The notes under the pieces: generated by a model
Told to the model about the DNA's origin: nothing
What the model saw: only the letters and a program-made list of their open reading frames with translations
Databases searched by the model: none
Shown here: one piece after another, positions 1 through 6,462 of the stretch
Layout of the letters: every line of letters begins with the position of its first letter
Position numbering within the stretch: the stretch's first letter is position 1
Source: Bacteroidales bacterium
Lineage (GTDB): Bacteria > Bacteroidota > Bacteroidia > Bacteroidales > WRGA01
Direction of reading: 5' to 3'
Assembly (NCBI GenBank): GCA_031279795.1
Contig: JAITHZ010000069.1
Location: forward strand, 1-6,462
DNA length: 6,462 nucleotides
Position numbers and translations under genes: made by a program

Positions 1-389
1 ATTTTAAACATGCCGATATCACTGCACTGAACGGTTTCAGCGTGAAGGATTTTTGCACCAGCTTCTTCGATTTTAGCGCAGGAAATGGACTGTCTCCATA
101 CGAATTGTCGCTGTTTTTCACTATTTTTGTGATGCTTCAATTTTGGAACATGTTCAACGCCAAGGCATTTATGACCGGCAAATCGGCATTTGCAAACATC
201 GGAAAAAGCAGCGGATTCATGGCTATTGCCCTTGTAATACTTGGCGGGCAGTGGCTGATTGTAACCGTCGGAGGCGAGATGTTCAATGTCGTACCGCTAA
301 AACTTGCCGATTGGGGAATTATCATCAGCATTACTTCGCTTGTGTTGTGGATTGGGGAAATTACAAGACTGGTGAAAGTGAGAAAGTAA
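1..389 (+). CDS. C-terminal part of a P-type cation-transporting ATPase, probably calcium-translocating (5' end outside window)
   Basis: The reading frame is open from the left edge (first full codon at 3) to a TAA at 387-389, giving about 128 residues of a longer protein. The internal GTG at 42 is not a credible start because the frame continues upstream. The piece carries three hydrophobic spans: around LSLFFTIFVMLQFWNMF, then FMAIALVILGGQWLIVTV, then WGIIISITSLVLWIGEI. They are followed by a short basic tail ending in RLVKVRK. The LQFWNMFNAKAF motif after the first span, with the NVVPL segment before the last helix, matches the C-terminal cation-ATPase domain (M8-M10 region) of PMCA/SERCA-like bacterial ATPases. 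Such pumps export Ca2+ across the inner membrane using ATP. The phosphorylation (DKTG) and nucleotide-binding domains lie outside the window, so ion specificity is inferred from family resemblance only. The gene converges on the repeat-protein gene downstream. Confidence 0.87.
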   Translation, partial: FKHADITALNGFSVKDFCTSFFDFSAGNGLSPYELSLFFTIFVMLQFWNMFNAKAFMTGKSAFANIGKSSGFMAIALVILGGQWLIVTVGGEMFNVVPLKLADWGIIISITSLVLWIGEITRLVKVRK

Positions 390-419
390 GATATTGCAAA
401 GTTAACAGAATTTTCAAAC

Positions 420-499
420 AAAAAATCCGTATCATCTGCATTATCAGCATTCTAAAACACCAGCAGAATTTTAGCGCTGATAATGCAGGATATGGATTT
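420..499 (-). terminator. Long inverted repeat with T-tract, probable terminator of the leucine-rich-repeat gene
   Basis: Left arm 423-448 and right arm 476-499 are inverted copies. The inner 13 bp (436-448 against 476-488) pair perfectly. The outer 11 bp (423-433 against 489-499) pair with a single G/T position at 429/493, and two bases (434-435) bulge out. A further ctaaaa/ttttag pairing (452-457 with 469-474) extends the stem into the loop. Read on the minus strand, the hairpin begins two bases after the last base of the repeat-protein stop codon and runs directly into six T residues (complement of 420-425), the shape of a Rho-independent terminator. In the plus direction there is no immediate T-tract, though it could still protect the 3' end of the ATPase transcript. 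The arms are longer than a terminator needs, so a dispersed palindromic repeat is an alternative. Confidence 0.7.
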
Positions 500-500
500 C

Positions 501-1529
501 TCAAATAATAAATTTTTTCCAACCTTCGGTATTTTTGTATACCGTTTCAGCACCAGACGGAACGATCAGTTTGCAGTTTTTCCTGTCGATATTCCTGAAG
601 GCATCGTCTGGAATAACTGGTGGAATAGCCCAATTAACGCGAATTTCTTTCAGACTGGAACAGTCGTCAAAAGCCAGTTCGCCAATGTTGAGAACCGATG
701 ATGGAATGTTGATAGAAACCAGACCTTTGCACCCAGAAAATGTCTGTGAACCAATGTTAGTTACCGTTTTTGGAATCGTAATGGTTGTTAAGCCGCTACA
801 GTTGGTAAATACCGAGTTCCATGTCATAACCGAATCAGGAATAAGGATATCCGTCAAGCTGATGCAATCGGAGAAAGCCAGGTCGCCAATACTTTTAACC
901 GATTTTGGGATAACAATATCCTTCAAACGTACACAATTTGCAAATGCATAAACGCCAATATTCGTCACGGTGCTGGGAATCCTGACATTAACCAGACTGG
1001 TGCAATCGCGAAATACATTTCGTTTAACAGTTGTGACAGAACTTGGTATTGTGACGTTTGTCAAGCTGTTACAAGCCGAGAAAGCCGAGAATCCTATTTC
1101 TTTAACTGAAATGGGAATATCTACCGATTCAAGATTGCGGCAGGCGAGAAATGCCGAATGTCCAATGGATTCAAGAGATTCCGGAAGGGTAATGTCTGGC
1201 AGACTGTTGCAAAACGAAAAAGCAAAATCGCCGATGTGAACAATCGATGGAGGAAGCGATACGGCTACCAGTTCCTTACACATTGCAAAAGCCGAACTTC
1301 CTATCGACGTTACGCCATTCGCTATTTCAAGCTGTTTAATCTGCCTGCCGGAAGCAAACCATGGCGGTAATTCTTCCGTTGAAAAATAGTCAGGTATCGC
1401 TCCTGTTCCTGTAATACGTAAAACACCCGATTCATTTAATTCCCATGCCAAATTGTCAACCGAACCGCTTTCGGCCATAGCGCCTGTCACCAACAGTGTC
1501 GCTAAAATAATCATTGTTATTGTTTTCAT
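501..1529 (-). CDS. Secreted BspA-like leucine-rich-repeat protein
   Basis: This 342-residue protein begins with a signal peptide (MKTITMIILATLLVTGAMA, predicted cleavage after residue 19, no lipobox cysteine). A short N-terminal module with AWELNESGVLRITGTGAIPDY and PPW follows, typical of BspA-like proteins. Ten tandem repeats of about 23 residues cover residues 66-294, with the pattern IPxSVxxIGxxAFxxCxxLxxV (LRR_5 / BspA type). The C-terminal cap has the usual IPPVIPDDAF, LIVPSG and GWKKF elements. The start is the ATG at 1529, not the in-frame TTG at 1580: only the ATG puts the signal peptide at the N-terminus, and the TTG lies inside the promoter. These proteins are exported and usually linked to adhesion or protein binding, but the ligand cannot be told from sequence. 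No type IX secretion C-terminal domain or other anchor is visible, so it may be periplasmic or released. It seems to be a single-gene transcript. Confidence 0.92.
   Translation of the reverse strand: MKTITMIILATLLVTGAMAESGSVDNLAWELNESGVLRITGTGAIPDYFSTEELPPWFASGRQIKQLEIANGVTSIGSSAFAMCKELVAVSLPPSIVHIGDFAFSFCNSLPDITLPESLESIGHSAFLACRNLESVDIPISVKEIGFSAFSACNSLTNVTIPSSVTTVKRNVFRDCTSLVNVRIPSTVTNIGVYAFANCVRLKDIVIPKSVKSIGDLAFSDCISLTDILIPDSVMTWNSVFTNCSGLTTITIPKTVTNIGSQTFSGCKGLVSINIPSSVLNIGELAFDDCSSLKEIRVNWAIPPVIPDDAFRNIDRKNCKLIVPSGAETVYKNTEGWKKFII
648..1334 (-). repeat. Ten tandem leucine-rich-repeat units of about 69 bp
   Basis: Ten consecutive coding units lie here; nine encode 23 residues and one encodes 22. 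Each contains an IP or LP turn, a hydrophobic IG step, an AF/VF/TF pair, an invariant cysteine and a closing leucine or valine. The exceptions are the first unit, which starts IANGV in place of the IP turn, and the closing position of units 2 to 10, which varies. The cysteine is in the asparagine/cysteine-ladder position of LRR_5 repeats. At DNA level the units are related but clearly diverged, with only short stretches shared, for example near 668-690 and 873-893. The array is therefore old rather than freshly duplicated. Confidence 0.85.
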
Positions 1530-1577
1530 TTCTCTAAATAATTTAAGATGCTTCAATATTGTCACTTTTTCCCTGTA

Positions 1578-1609
1578 CAAAGATAAAATCTATATTTCAA
1601 AAAAGCAAA
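1578..1609 (-). promoter_or_regulatory. Bacteroidota-type promoter for the leucine-rich-repeat gene
   Basis: Read on the minus strand, TTTG (complement of 1606-1609) is followed after 20 bp by TATCTTTG (complement of 1578-1585). This matches the phylum's primary sigma-factor consensus, a -33 TTTG and a -7 TAnnTTTG separated by about 19-21 bp. Transcription would start roughly 5-8 bases downstream, near 1570-1573, leaving a leader of about 40-45 nt before the ATG at 1529. The match is by eye; the start site has not been measured. Confidence 0.72.
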
Positions 1610-1757
1610 CATGAATTAATAGATGCCTTTGCAAATCGGTGAATAACTTTTGCCGATCAAATTGACTGTATGCGTATTTTTCTGTAAATCAAACAGGAAA
1701 AAAACAAGAGGTGGAAGACAAAAAAGGATTTTTTTATTTCATTCAACATTTTCTATT

Positions 1758-2996
1758 TTACAAACTTTCGTCATTAATTCTCACATAGCAGAAATAATAT
1801 TTGCGTACTTCTTTGGAAAGCAGCGAGATATTCAGCATGTCGGAGGCTTCGGAAATGTCTTTGAGGGTTCCATCGTTGAAAAGAATGTCAATCCGGTCAT
1901 CTTCGCGGTTGTACATATTGGTAGATATTGTGTCGGCACAGACAAAATAATGTGCTTCGGTTTCGGGAATTGCAAGTCGTGCTGCAACATTGCGGGTGAA
2001 CTGTTCCATGCGCTTGCCGTCGAACGGATGATTGCTGATTTCAATTTTAAACACTTGTCGATTAATCAGATATCGGCTCAGCAGGGCCAATATTCTGTCG
2101 GAATGTTTTGTCCAGGCTTTCAGGGCGCACCAGATGTCGGAATCGTCCAACAAGGCAAAGAGAGAAAGCGCTTCGCTGTTATCGGCAAAATCTTTTTCTG
2201 TAATCAGGCGATAAAGGAAAAAAGTCAGGGCTGGCGAAGCAAAAAGGTATTCACCACGCTGGGCTAATTCTTTGGCGCGCAACAAGGTGTTTACCAGCAT
2301 TTTCTCTGCAGCAACAGCCGTTTTGTGCAAATAAACCTGCCAGTACATCAGTCGGCGGGCTGTCAGGAAATTTTCTATGGAATAAATGCCTTTGGCTTCA
2401 ACCACCAAACGGTCGTCTTTGACATTCAACATTTTGATTATTCGGGCAGAGCCGATGTTTCCTTCCGTTACGCCGGTGAAAAAACTGTCTCGCCGCAAAT
2501 AATCGAGCCTGTCCATATCCAGCTGACTGCTGATTAATTGATGAAGAAATCGTTTGGGATATCTGTCGTTGAAAATATCCAGCGCTAAATCCAATTCGCC
2601 GCCAAGTTTGTTATTGATGTCTTTCATCATCCATTGGGAGATTGTTTCATGATGAATATTCTTAACCAGCGAATATTCAAGCACATGGGAAAAAGGCCCA
2701 TGTCCAATATCGTGCAACAAAATGGCAATCAGGAGGTTTTCTGCTTCGTACGGCGTTATTTCATGTCCTTTGGTTCGCAAGACATGAATCGCTTCGTTTG
2801 TCAGGTGCATGGCTCCCAGCGAATGTTGAAAACGGGTATGCTGCCCGCCCGGATAAACGAAAGAAGCCACTCCTAATTGCTTAATCCGGCTCAAACGTTG
2901 AAAATAAGGATGTTGTATCAGACGGTAAATTCGTTCTGTCGGGATATTGATAAACCCGAAAACAGGGTCATTAATTATTTTTCGTTTATTTTCCAT
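1758..2996 (-). CDS. HD-domain phosphohydrolase, dGTPase-like (COG1078 family)
   Basis: This 412-residue cytoplasmic protein has the metal-binding HD signature. The first histidines lie in GGQHTRFQHSLG (His53, His58), the HD pair is in LLHDIGHGPFSH (His95-Asp96, with His99 and His104 nearby), and the last aspartate is in the SSQLDMDRLDYLRRDS segment (Asp160-Asp170). The PVFGFINIP opening, the YFQRLSRIKQLG helix and the SFFTGV motif are typical of the family that includes the Enterococcus faecalis dNTP triphosphohydrolase EF1143. By analogy it may hydrolyse dNTPs to deoxynucleosides and triphosphate, but the substrate is inferred. Length is normal for the family and no key residue looks missing. 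The ATG at 2996 overlaps the end of the upstream channel gene by 11 bp, which supports both the start and co-transcription. It appears to be the last gene of the cluster, since the next minus-strand gene has its own promoter. Confidence 0.92.
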   Translation of the reverse strand: MENKRKIINDPVFGFINIPTERIYRLIQHPYFQRLSRIKQLGVASFVYPGGQHTRFQHSLGAMHLTNEAIHVLRTKGHEITPYEAENLLIAILLHDIGHGPFSHVLEYSLVKNIHHETISQWMMKDINNKLGGELDLALDIFNDRYPKRFLHQLISSQLDMDRLDYLRRDSFFTGVTEGNIGSARIIKMLNVKDDRLVVEAKGIYSIENFLTARRLMYWQVYLHKTAVAAEKMLVNTLLRAKELAQRGEYLFASPALTFFLYRLITEKDFADNSEALSLFALLDDSDIWCALKAWTKHSDRILALLSRYLINRQVFKIEISNHPFDGKRMEQFTRNVAARLAIPETEAHYFVCADTISTNMYNREDDRIDILFNDGTLKDISEASDMLNISLLSKEVRKYYFCYVRINDESL

Positions 2997-4914
2997 TTTC
3001 CGTATTTTTTATCTGTACATGAAAGGCTGGCGTTTCATAATCTTTCGGGAGGAAATCCTTTGGAAATGTCTTACGATTTCCGTCGCGAACAGACTGATAA
3101 TAAGGTGATACCATTTCCAGTCCCCGTTCGTTGAACACATCCTGAATATGCTGGTGCAATTCGGAATAAATATCCACCTGGTCGTTAGCATTTTGAATAT
3201 GAGCATTTAACTGATAGGAAACGTAAAAATCGTCGAGGCTTGATTGCAGGACAAACGGTTTGGGGTCTTTCATGATGGCGGCCGTTCGGAGCGCCGCTTC
3301 TATCAACGCCTCATGAACATTTTGCCAGGGATAGTCGTACCCCATTGTCATTGTGGTGTGGATAATCAAACCGGATGTTTTGGAATAGGTGGAATAATTG
3401 ACGGTGTTTCCTGTTAAAATGGTTGAGTTAGGAATTGTAATTTCCTCATTTTTAATTGTTTTTAAGCGAGTAACCAGAATGTTTTTTTCGATAACATCTC
3501 CCACAGTATCGCCAATTTTGATCCGGTCGCCAATTTTGAACGGTCGCATGTACGTGATAACCAGGCCTGCAATCATATTGGCAACAGCCGAAGATGAACC
3601 GAGCGAAAACAGGACGCCCAAAAAGACCGAAACCCCCTTGAAAACATCCGAGTCGGCTCCGGGCAGATAAGGGAAAATCAAAACAAAAGCAAACGCCAGC
3701 ATCAGAAAACGCACAATATGAAATGTTGGCATTGCCCAATCGGCATGAAATCCGTTTATTTTCAATTTATTGGCTTCTATTTCAGAAAATATGTAACGTA
3801 CAAAATGGATTACATATTTCATTACGAAATAAATAACCAAAATGGTGAACGCATTCGGCAAATAATGCCAAAATGATAGGAGGACTTTCCGCAAAGGAGC
3901 CCAAACCAGTCCAAACAGATAGTCAGCCCATCCGCGTGTAAAGGGGAAAATGCTGAACACGAGCGGAAGTATGAAGTAGAAAGTGCTCAGTATCAATATC
4001 CAGCGCAAAATATTGAGAGAGGTAAGCAATATGCTCAATTCCTGCTTTACCGACAAAAAGGTGTAATCTTTATACGATAAATCTCGCAACAATGTATCCT
4101 TCCTCAAGGCAATGTAGTGTAAAATTCGGAGATAAAGCCAGTTTGTCAGCCAGATAAAGAAAATGGCCAGCAAAACGACCAGCAATGCCAGCCCGCTTCG
4201 CATCAATGTGCGTTTCAGGCTGTTTTGCTCTTTGGCTTTCTCAATGGACACTTTGATGGCGTCGATATTTTTTTGTGCCAATTCCAACATGGAGAAATCG
4301 CTCCACAATGCATCCATCTCGGAAATAGATGTGATAATCAAATCATTATACATTAAGTAGATCAAATTTTCGGCATGTGTAATCAGGATGGAATCCGACT
4401 GCAAAAAATCGTTGTCGTAAAGTGTTTTAATATTTGCGGTAGCTCTGGCAGCTCTGTTATAAGCAGAAAAAGAACCTAACTTATTGTAAATAAAAAAAAT
4501 TGTATCATTCAACGGCCCTTTAACCGGATAGCCTTTGGCCATATTTTTTAACGAATGAACTTCAACTCTTTTTCGTGCAATGCGCAGACTGTCTTTTTGC
4601 TGGAGAATTTCCAACTGATTCAGTAATTCTTCCTTTTTCAAATTATCGGACGTTCGTAGGGCAAGCAACTGATTCTCAAGACGTATTCGTGTAAGAGAAT
4701 CATTTATGCGAATCTGCTCCAATTCAGCCAGTTTCGCTTTATACGACTCAAGGTACATCGTATTCAGCATATCATTCTGTTCATTTTCTGTCTTTTGCAA
4801 ATCGTTCATTTGCGCAGTATCCTGTATAAGATGCCGTTCGGGAATATGTTGTGCATTTATCTGAAAAAATAATGAAAAAAACAGAATATTGAAAAAAGAT
4901 GTAACTGTTTTCAT
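2986..4914 (-). CDS. Large MscS-family mechanosensitive ion channel with coiled-coil N-terminal region
   Basis: The protein has 642 residues from the ATG at 4914. A likely signal peptide (residues 1-21, ending QINA) leads to a charged, Leu/Glu/Lys-rich stretch at about 35-120 that looks like coiled coil and is probably periplasmic. A soluble region to about 235 follows. Hydrophobic segments lie near 239-263, 295-325, 345-375, 398-418 and 425-457. The last is the Gly/Ala/Ser-rich pore helix (LGSSSAVANMIAGLVI), followed at once by the MscS beta-domain hallmark RPFKIGDRIKIGD and by EITIPNS near residue 495. A C-terminal alpha/beta domain runs to about 612. MscS channels open under membrane tension and release solutes during hypo-osmotic shock. 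At over twice the length of E. coli MscS (286 residues) it is of the extended class, though much shorter than MscK. It lies 10 bp after thrC and overlaps the HD gene. Gating properties and ion preference cannot be read from sequence. Confidence 0.93.
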   Translation of the reverse strand: MKTVTSFFNILFFSLFFQINAQHIPERHLIQDTAQMNDLQKTENEQNDMLNTMYLESYKAKLAELEQIRINDSLTRIRLENQLLALRTSDNLKKEELLNQLEILQQKDSLRIARKRVEVHSLKNMAKGYPVKGPLNDTIFFIYNKLGSFSAYNRAARATANIKTLYDNDFLQSDSILITHAENLIYLMYNDLIITSISEMDALWSDFSMLELAQKNIDAIKVSIEKAKEQNSLKRTLMRSGLALLVVLLAIFFIWLTNWLYLRILHYIALRKDTLLRDLSYKDYTFLSVKQELSILLTSLNILRWILILSTFYFILPLVFSIFPFTRGWADYLFGLVWAPLRKVLLSFWHYLPNAFTILVIYFVMKYVIHFVRYIFSEIEANKLKINGFHADWAMPTFHIVRFLMLAFAFVLIFPYLPGADSDVFKGVSVFLGVLFSLGSSSAVANMIAGLVITYMRPFKIGDRIKIGDTVGDVIEKNILVTRLKTIKNEEITIPNSTILTGNTVNYSTYSKTSGLIIHTTMTMGYDYPWQNVHEALIEAALRTAAIMKDPKPFVLQSSLDDFYVSYQLNAHIQNANDQVDIYSELHQHIQDVFNERGLEMVSPYYQSVRDGNRKTFPKDFLPKDYETPAFHVQIKNTENGK

Positions 4915-4924
4915 AAACAATGGA

Positions 4925-6244
4925 TTATCTATTTTTGTTATTATTTAATAAAAATTCTTTAAATAATTCAAAGGTTTTCGGTAAAGGAGTACTGTGCTGT
5001 TCGCCTTTAATAAACTCACGCAATTTGTCTGGAATAGGAATTGATTGATTAATAGACGATTCCACTGTTTGCAGAAATTTAGCAGGATGAGCAGTTTCGA
5101 GAAAAATGCCGATTTCTCCGTCATGCAATGATTCGCGAAGGCCGGCGTAACCACAAGCTCCGTGAGGGTCAAGCAAATAGCCAGTTTCGTTGTAGACGCT
5201 TTGGATTGTTGTCACAATATCTTGGTCGGAGAAACGGCAACCGCCAATATCGTCTGTAACTGCTTGATGATTATGGCTGTACAAATCAAGGATTCGCACA
5301 AAATTGCTGGGATTACCCACGTCCATAGCATTGGCAAGAGAGGCTTCCGACGGGCGGGGGACATATTTTCCTGTTTGCAGGTAATTGTAGAAAACGTCGT
5401 TTTTGTTGTTCGCTGCAATAAACCGTTTTACGGGCAAGCCCATCCGTTTGGCAAACAACCCTGCGGTGATGTTTCCAAAATTTCCGCTGGGAACACATAC
5501 CACAAGATTCTCGGCCTTTCCAAGACGAGCAGCTTGCGCATACGCATAAAAATAATAAAAAGCCTGTGGCAGGAAACGCGCCACATTGATGGAATTTGCC
5601 GAAGTCAGTTTCAGTTTGCGGTTCAGTTCTTCGTCCAGGAAAGCCGTTTTCACCAAACGTTGGCAATCATCGAATGTGCCGTCAATTTCGAGCGCCGTAA
5701 TGTTCTGGCCAAGAGTAGTAAACTGCTTTTCTTGAATCTCACTGACCAATCCTTTGGGATACAGTACATTGACATGAATTCCATCCACACCCAGAAAACC
5801 GTTTGCAACGGCGCTACCCGTATCTCCAGACGTAGCAACAAGCACATTGACAGCGCCTTGTCCTTCATCTTGGATAAAACAGCCCAGCAAGCGTGCCATA
5901 AACCGTGCGCCCACATCCTTAAACGCTAATGTCGGACCATGAAAAAGTTCAAGGCTGTAAATGGTTGATTCGCCCTTGACGGGAACAAGCGGGACATCGA
6001 AATTCAAAGTGTCATACACAATGTCTTTCAATGTCTTAGCTTCAATATCCTCGCCAAAGAAAGCGTATGCAACTTCGGTGGCTATTTCTTGGAAAGAAGC
6101 ATTGATGATAGTGTAAAAAAAATCATCTGGTAAACGGCATATCGTTTCGGGCATATACAATCCGTTGTCCGGCGCTAATCCTTTCACAACAGCCTCTTGC
6201 AGAGATACTTTCGGAGCTTTTTTGTTTGTACTGTAATATTTCAT
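4925..6244 (-). CDS. thrC: Threonine synthase
   Basis: This 439-residue pyridoxal-phosphate enzyme converts O-phospho-L-homoserine and water to L-threonine and phosphate, the last step of threonine synthesis in the cytoplasm. The N-terminal domain (about 1-80) starts MKYYSTNKKAP and contains GLAPDNGLYMP, typical of threonine synthases. The HGPTLAFKD motif places the cofactor-binding lysine at Lys109. The phosphate-cup and fold motifs SGDTGSAVANG (139-149) and PSGNFGNITAG (252-262) are intact, as is the DPHGACGYAG segment (359-368). Length is normal for the bacterial form and I see no broken motif. The start is the ATG at 6244; the in-frame TTG at 6274 would add ten residues that overlap the preceding gene and are not part of the family. 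Eleven bp separate it from the upstream acetyltransferase stop codon. No leader peptide or attenuator is visible in that gap, so regulation must act from further upstream or elsewhere. Confidence 0.97.
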   Translation of the reverse strand: MKYYSTNKKAPKVSLQEAVVKGLAPDNGLYMPETICRLPDDFFYTIINASFQEIATEVAYAFFGEDIEAKTLKDIVYDTLNFDVPLVPVKGESTIYSLELFHGPTLAFKDVGARFMARLLGCFIQDEGQGAVNVLVATSGDTGSAVANGFLGVDGIHVNVLYPKGLVSEIQEKQFTTLGQNITALEIDGTFDDCQRLVKTAFLDEELNRKLKLTSANSINVARFLPQAFYYFYAYAQAARLGKAENLVVCVPSGNFGNITAGLFAKRMGLPVKRFIAANNKNDVFYNYLQTGKYVPRPSEASLANAMDVGNPSNFVRILDLYSHNHQAVTDDIGGCRFSDQDIVTTIQSVYNETGYLLDPHGACGYAGLRESLHDGEIGIFLETAHPAKFLQTVESSINQSIPIPDKLREFIKGEQHSTPLPKTFELFKEFLLNNNKNR

Positions 6245-6255
6245 GTTTGCTTTAT

Positions 6256-6462
6256 TTATAATATTAATTGCCAAATTTCTATATCAATGTATGTGTTGAA
6301 CTTATATCCGGCTTCTTTCAGACACCCGACTTGCTTGAAGCCGAATTTTTCGTGCAGTCGCCGACTCTGCGGGTTTGGCGAAGCTACTATGCCGATCAGC
6401 AGATGTGCACCGATTTCTTTGCTGAGTTCTGTCAATCGGGCATACAATTCTGTGCCGATACC
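6256..6462 (-). CDS. C-terminal part of a GNAT acetyltransferase, phosphinothricin-acetyltransferase-like (5' end outside window)
   Basis: The frame is open to the right edge and ends at TAA 6256-6258, leaving 68 residues. The fragment starts GIGTELYARL, the end of the acetyl-CoA pyrophosphate-binding motif A (G-x-G/A followed by a helix). It continues with IVASPNPQSRRLHEKFGF, the N-x-x-S-x-x-LHEKxGF signature of the PAT/YncA-type GNAT group, and closes with AGYKFNTYIDIEIWQ, which fits the family's usual VGYKFGRWxDVxxMQ ending. The TTG at 6447 is an internal leucine codon, not a start. Relatives acetylate amino groups of small molecules such as phosphinothricin or methionine sulfoximine and sulfone; the substrate here cannot be told. 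Co-directional and 11 bp upstream of thrC, so probably transcribed with it. Confidence 0.9.
   Translation of the reverse strand, partial: GIGTELYARLTELSKEIGAHLLIGIVASPNPQSRRLHEKFGFKQVGCLKEAGYKFNTYIDIEIWQLIL

Noticed and set aside
42..389. Independent small 115-residue membrane protein starting at GTG 42
   Set aside because: The frame is open back to the window edge and the residues before the GTG continue the ATPase C-terminal domain, so it is a truncated long gene.
1635..1657. Short inverted repeat (atcgg / ccgat) between the HD and repeat-protein genes
   Set aside because: Five base pairs with a 13-base loop is within chance expectation and has no supporting context.
1720..1735. A6-GGA-T7 inverted repeat after the HD gene as a possible terminator of the four-gene cluster
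   Set aside because: The stem is only A-T pairs with a three-base loop, too weak to call an intrinsic terminator. No other good hairpin was seen in 1610-1757.
1650..2267. 205-codon open frame on the plus strand, antisense to the HD gene and its 3' flank
   Set aside because: It mostly mirrors the HD-protein coding sequence, has low-complexity basic/aromatic composition and matches no family I recognise.
4915..4920. In-frame TTG at 4920 as start of the channel gene
   Set aside because: It adds only two residues before an ATG that begins a normal signal peptide; the ATG at 4914 is preferred.
5162..5929. 255-codon open frame on the plus strand, antisense to thrC
   Set aside because: It lies wholly inside the conserved thrC gene on the opposite strand, has no recognisable domain, and reads as a frame shadow.
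6245..6274. In-frame TTG at 6274 as start of thrC
   Set aside because: The extra ten residues are outside the family's N-terminus and would overlap the acetyltransferase gene; MKYYST from 6244 is the usual start.

Overview
The window looks like ordinary chromosome from a member of the Bacteroidota, most likely order Bacteroidales. Four observations support this: a TTTG / TAnnTTTG promoter typical of the phylum, start codons without a clear Shine-Dalgarno sequence, a secreted BspA-type leucine-rich-repeat protein, and the protein-level character of threonine synthase and the Ca2+-type ATPase tail. The genus cannot be fixed from the sequence alone. The DNA is moderately AT-rich by eye. I see no insertion sequence, CRISPR array, tRNA or rRNA.

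Layout from left to right: (1) the 3' end of a plus-strand P-type cation ATPase gene, probably calcium-translocating, enters from the left edge and stops at 389. (2) A convergent intergenic gap of 111 bp (390-500) holds a long, nearly perfect inverted repeat followed by a T-tract in the minus direction. It is probably the terminator of the next gene. (3) A minus-strand gene encodes a secreted protein of 342 residues built from ten BspA-like leucine-rich repeats. It has its own well-formed Bacteroidota promoter at 1578-1609. (4) A tightly packed minus-strand cluster occupies the rest of the window. In transcription order it reads: GNAT acetyltransferase (its 5' part lies beyond the right edge), threonine synthase thrC, a large MscS-family mechanosensitive channel with an N-terminal coiled-coil extension, and an HD-domain phosphohydrolase of the dGTPase-like COG1078 type. 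Gaps are 11 and 10 bp, and the last two genes overlap by 11 bp, so these four are probably one transcript.

The cluster genes have no obvious common pathway: amino-acid biosynthesis, osmotic safety valve, nucleotide hydrolysis and small-molecule acetylation. The link is probably shared transcription rather than a dedicated system. I found no convincing evidence of an undescribed biological system. The items most worth a second look are the palindrome at 423-499, the promoter-defined start of the repeat protein, the overlapping channel/HD pair, and a shortened repeat inside the repeat protein.
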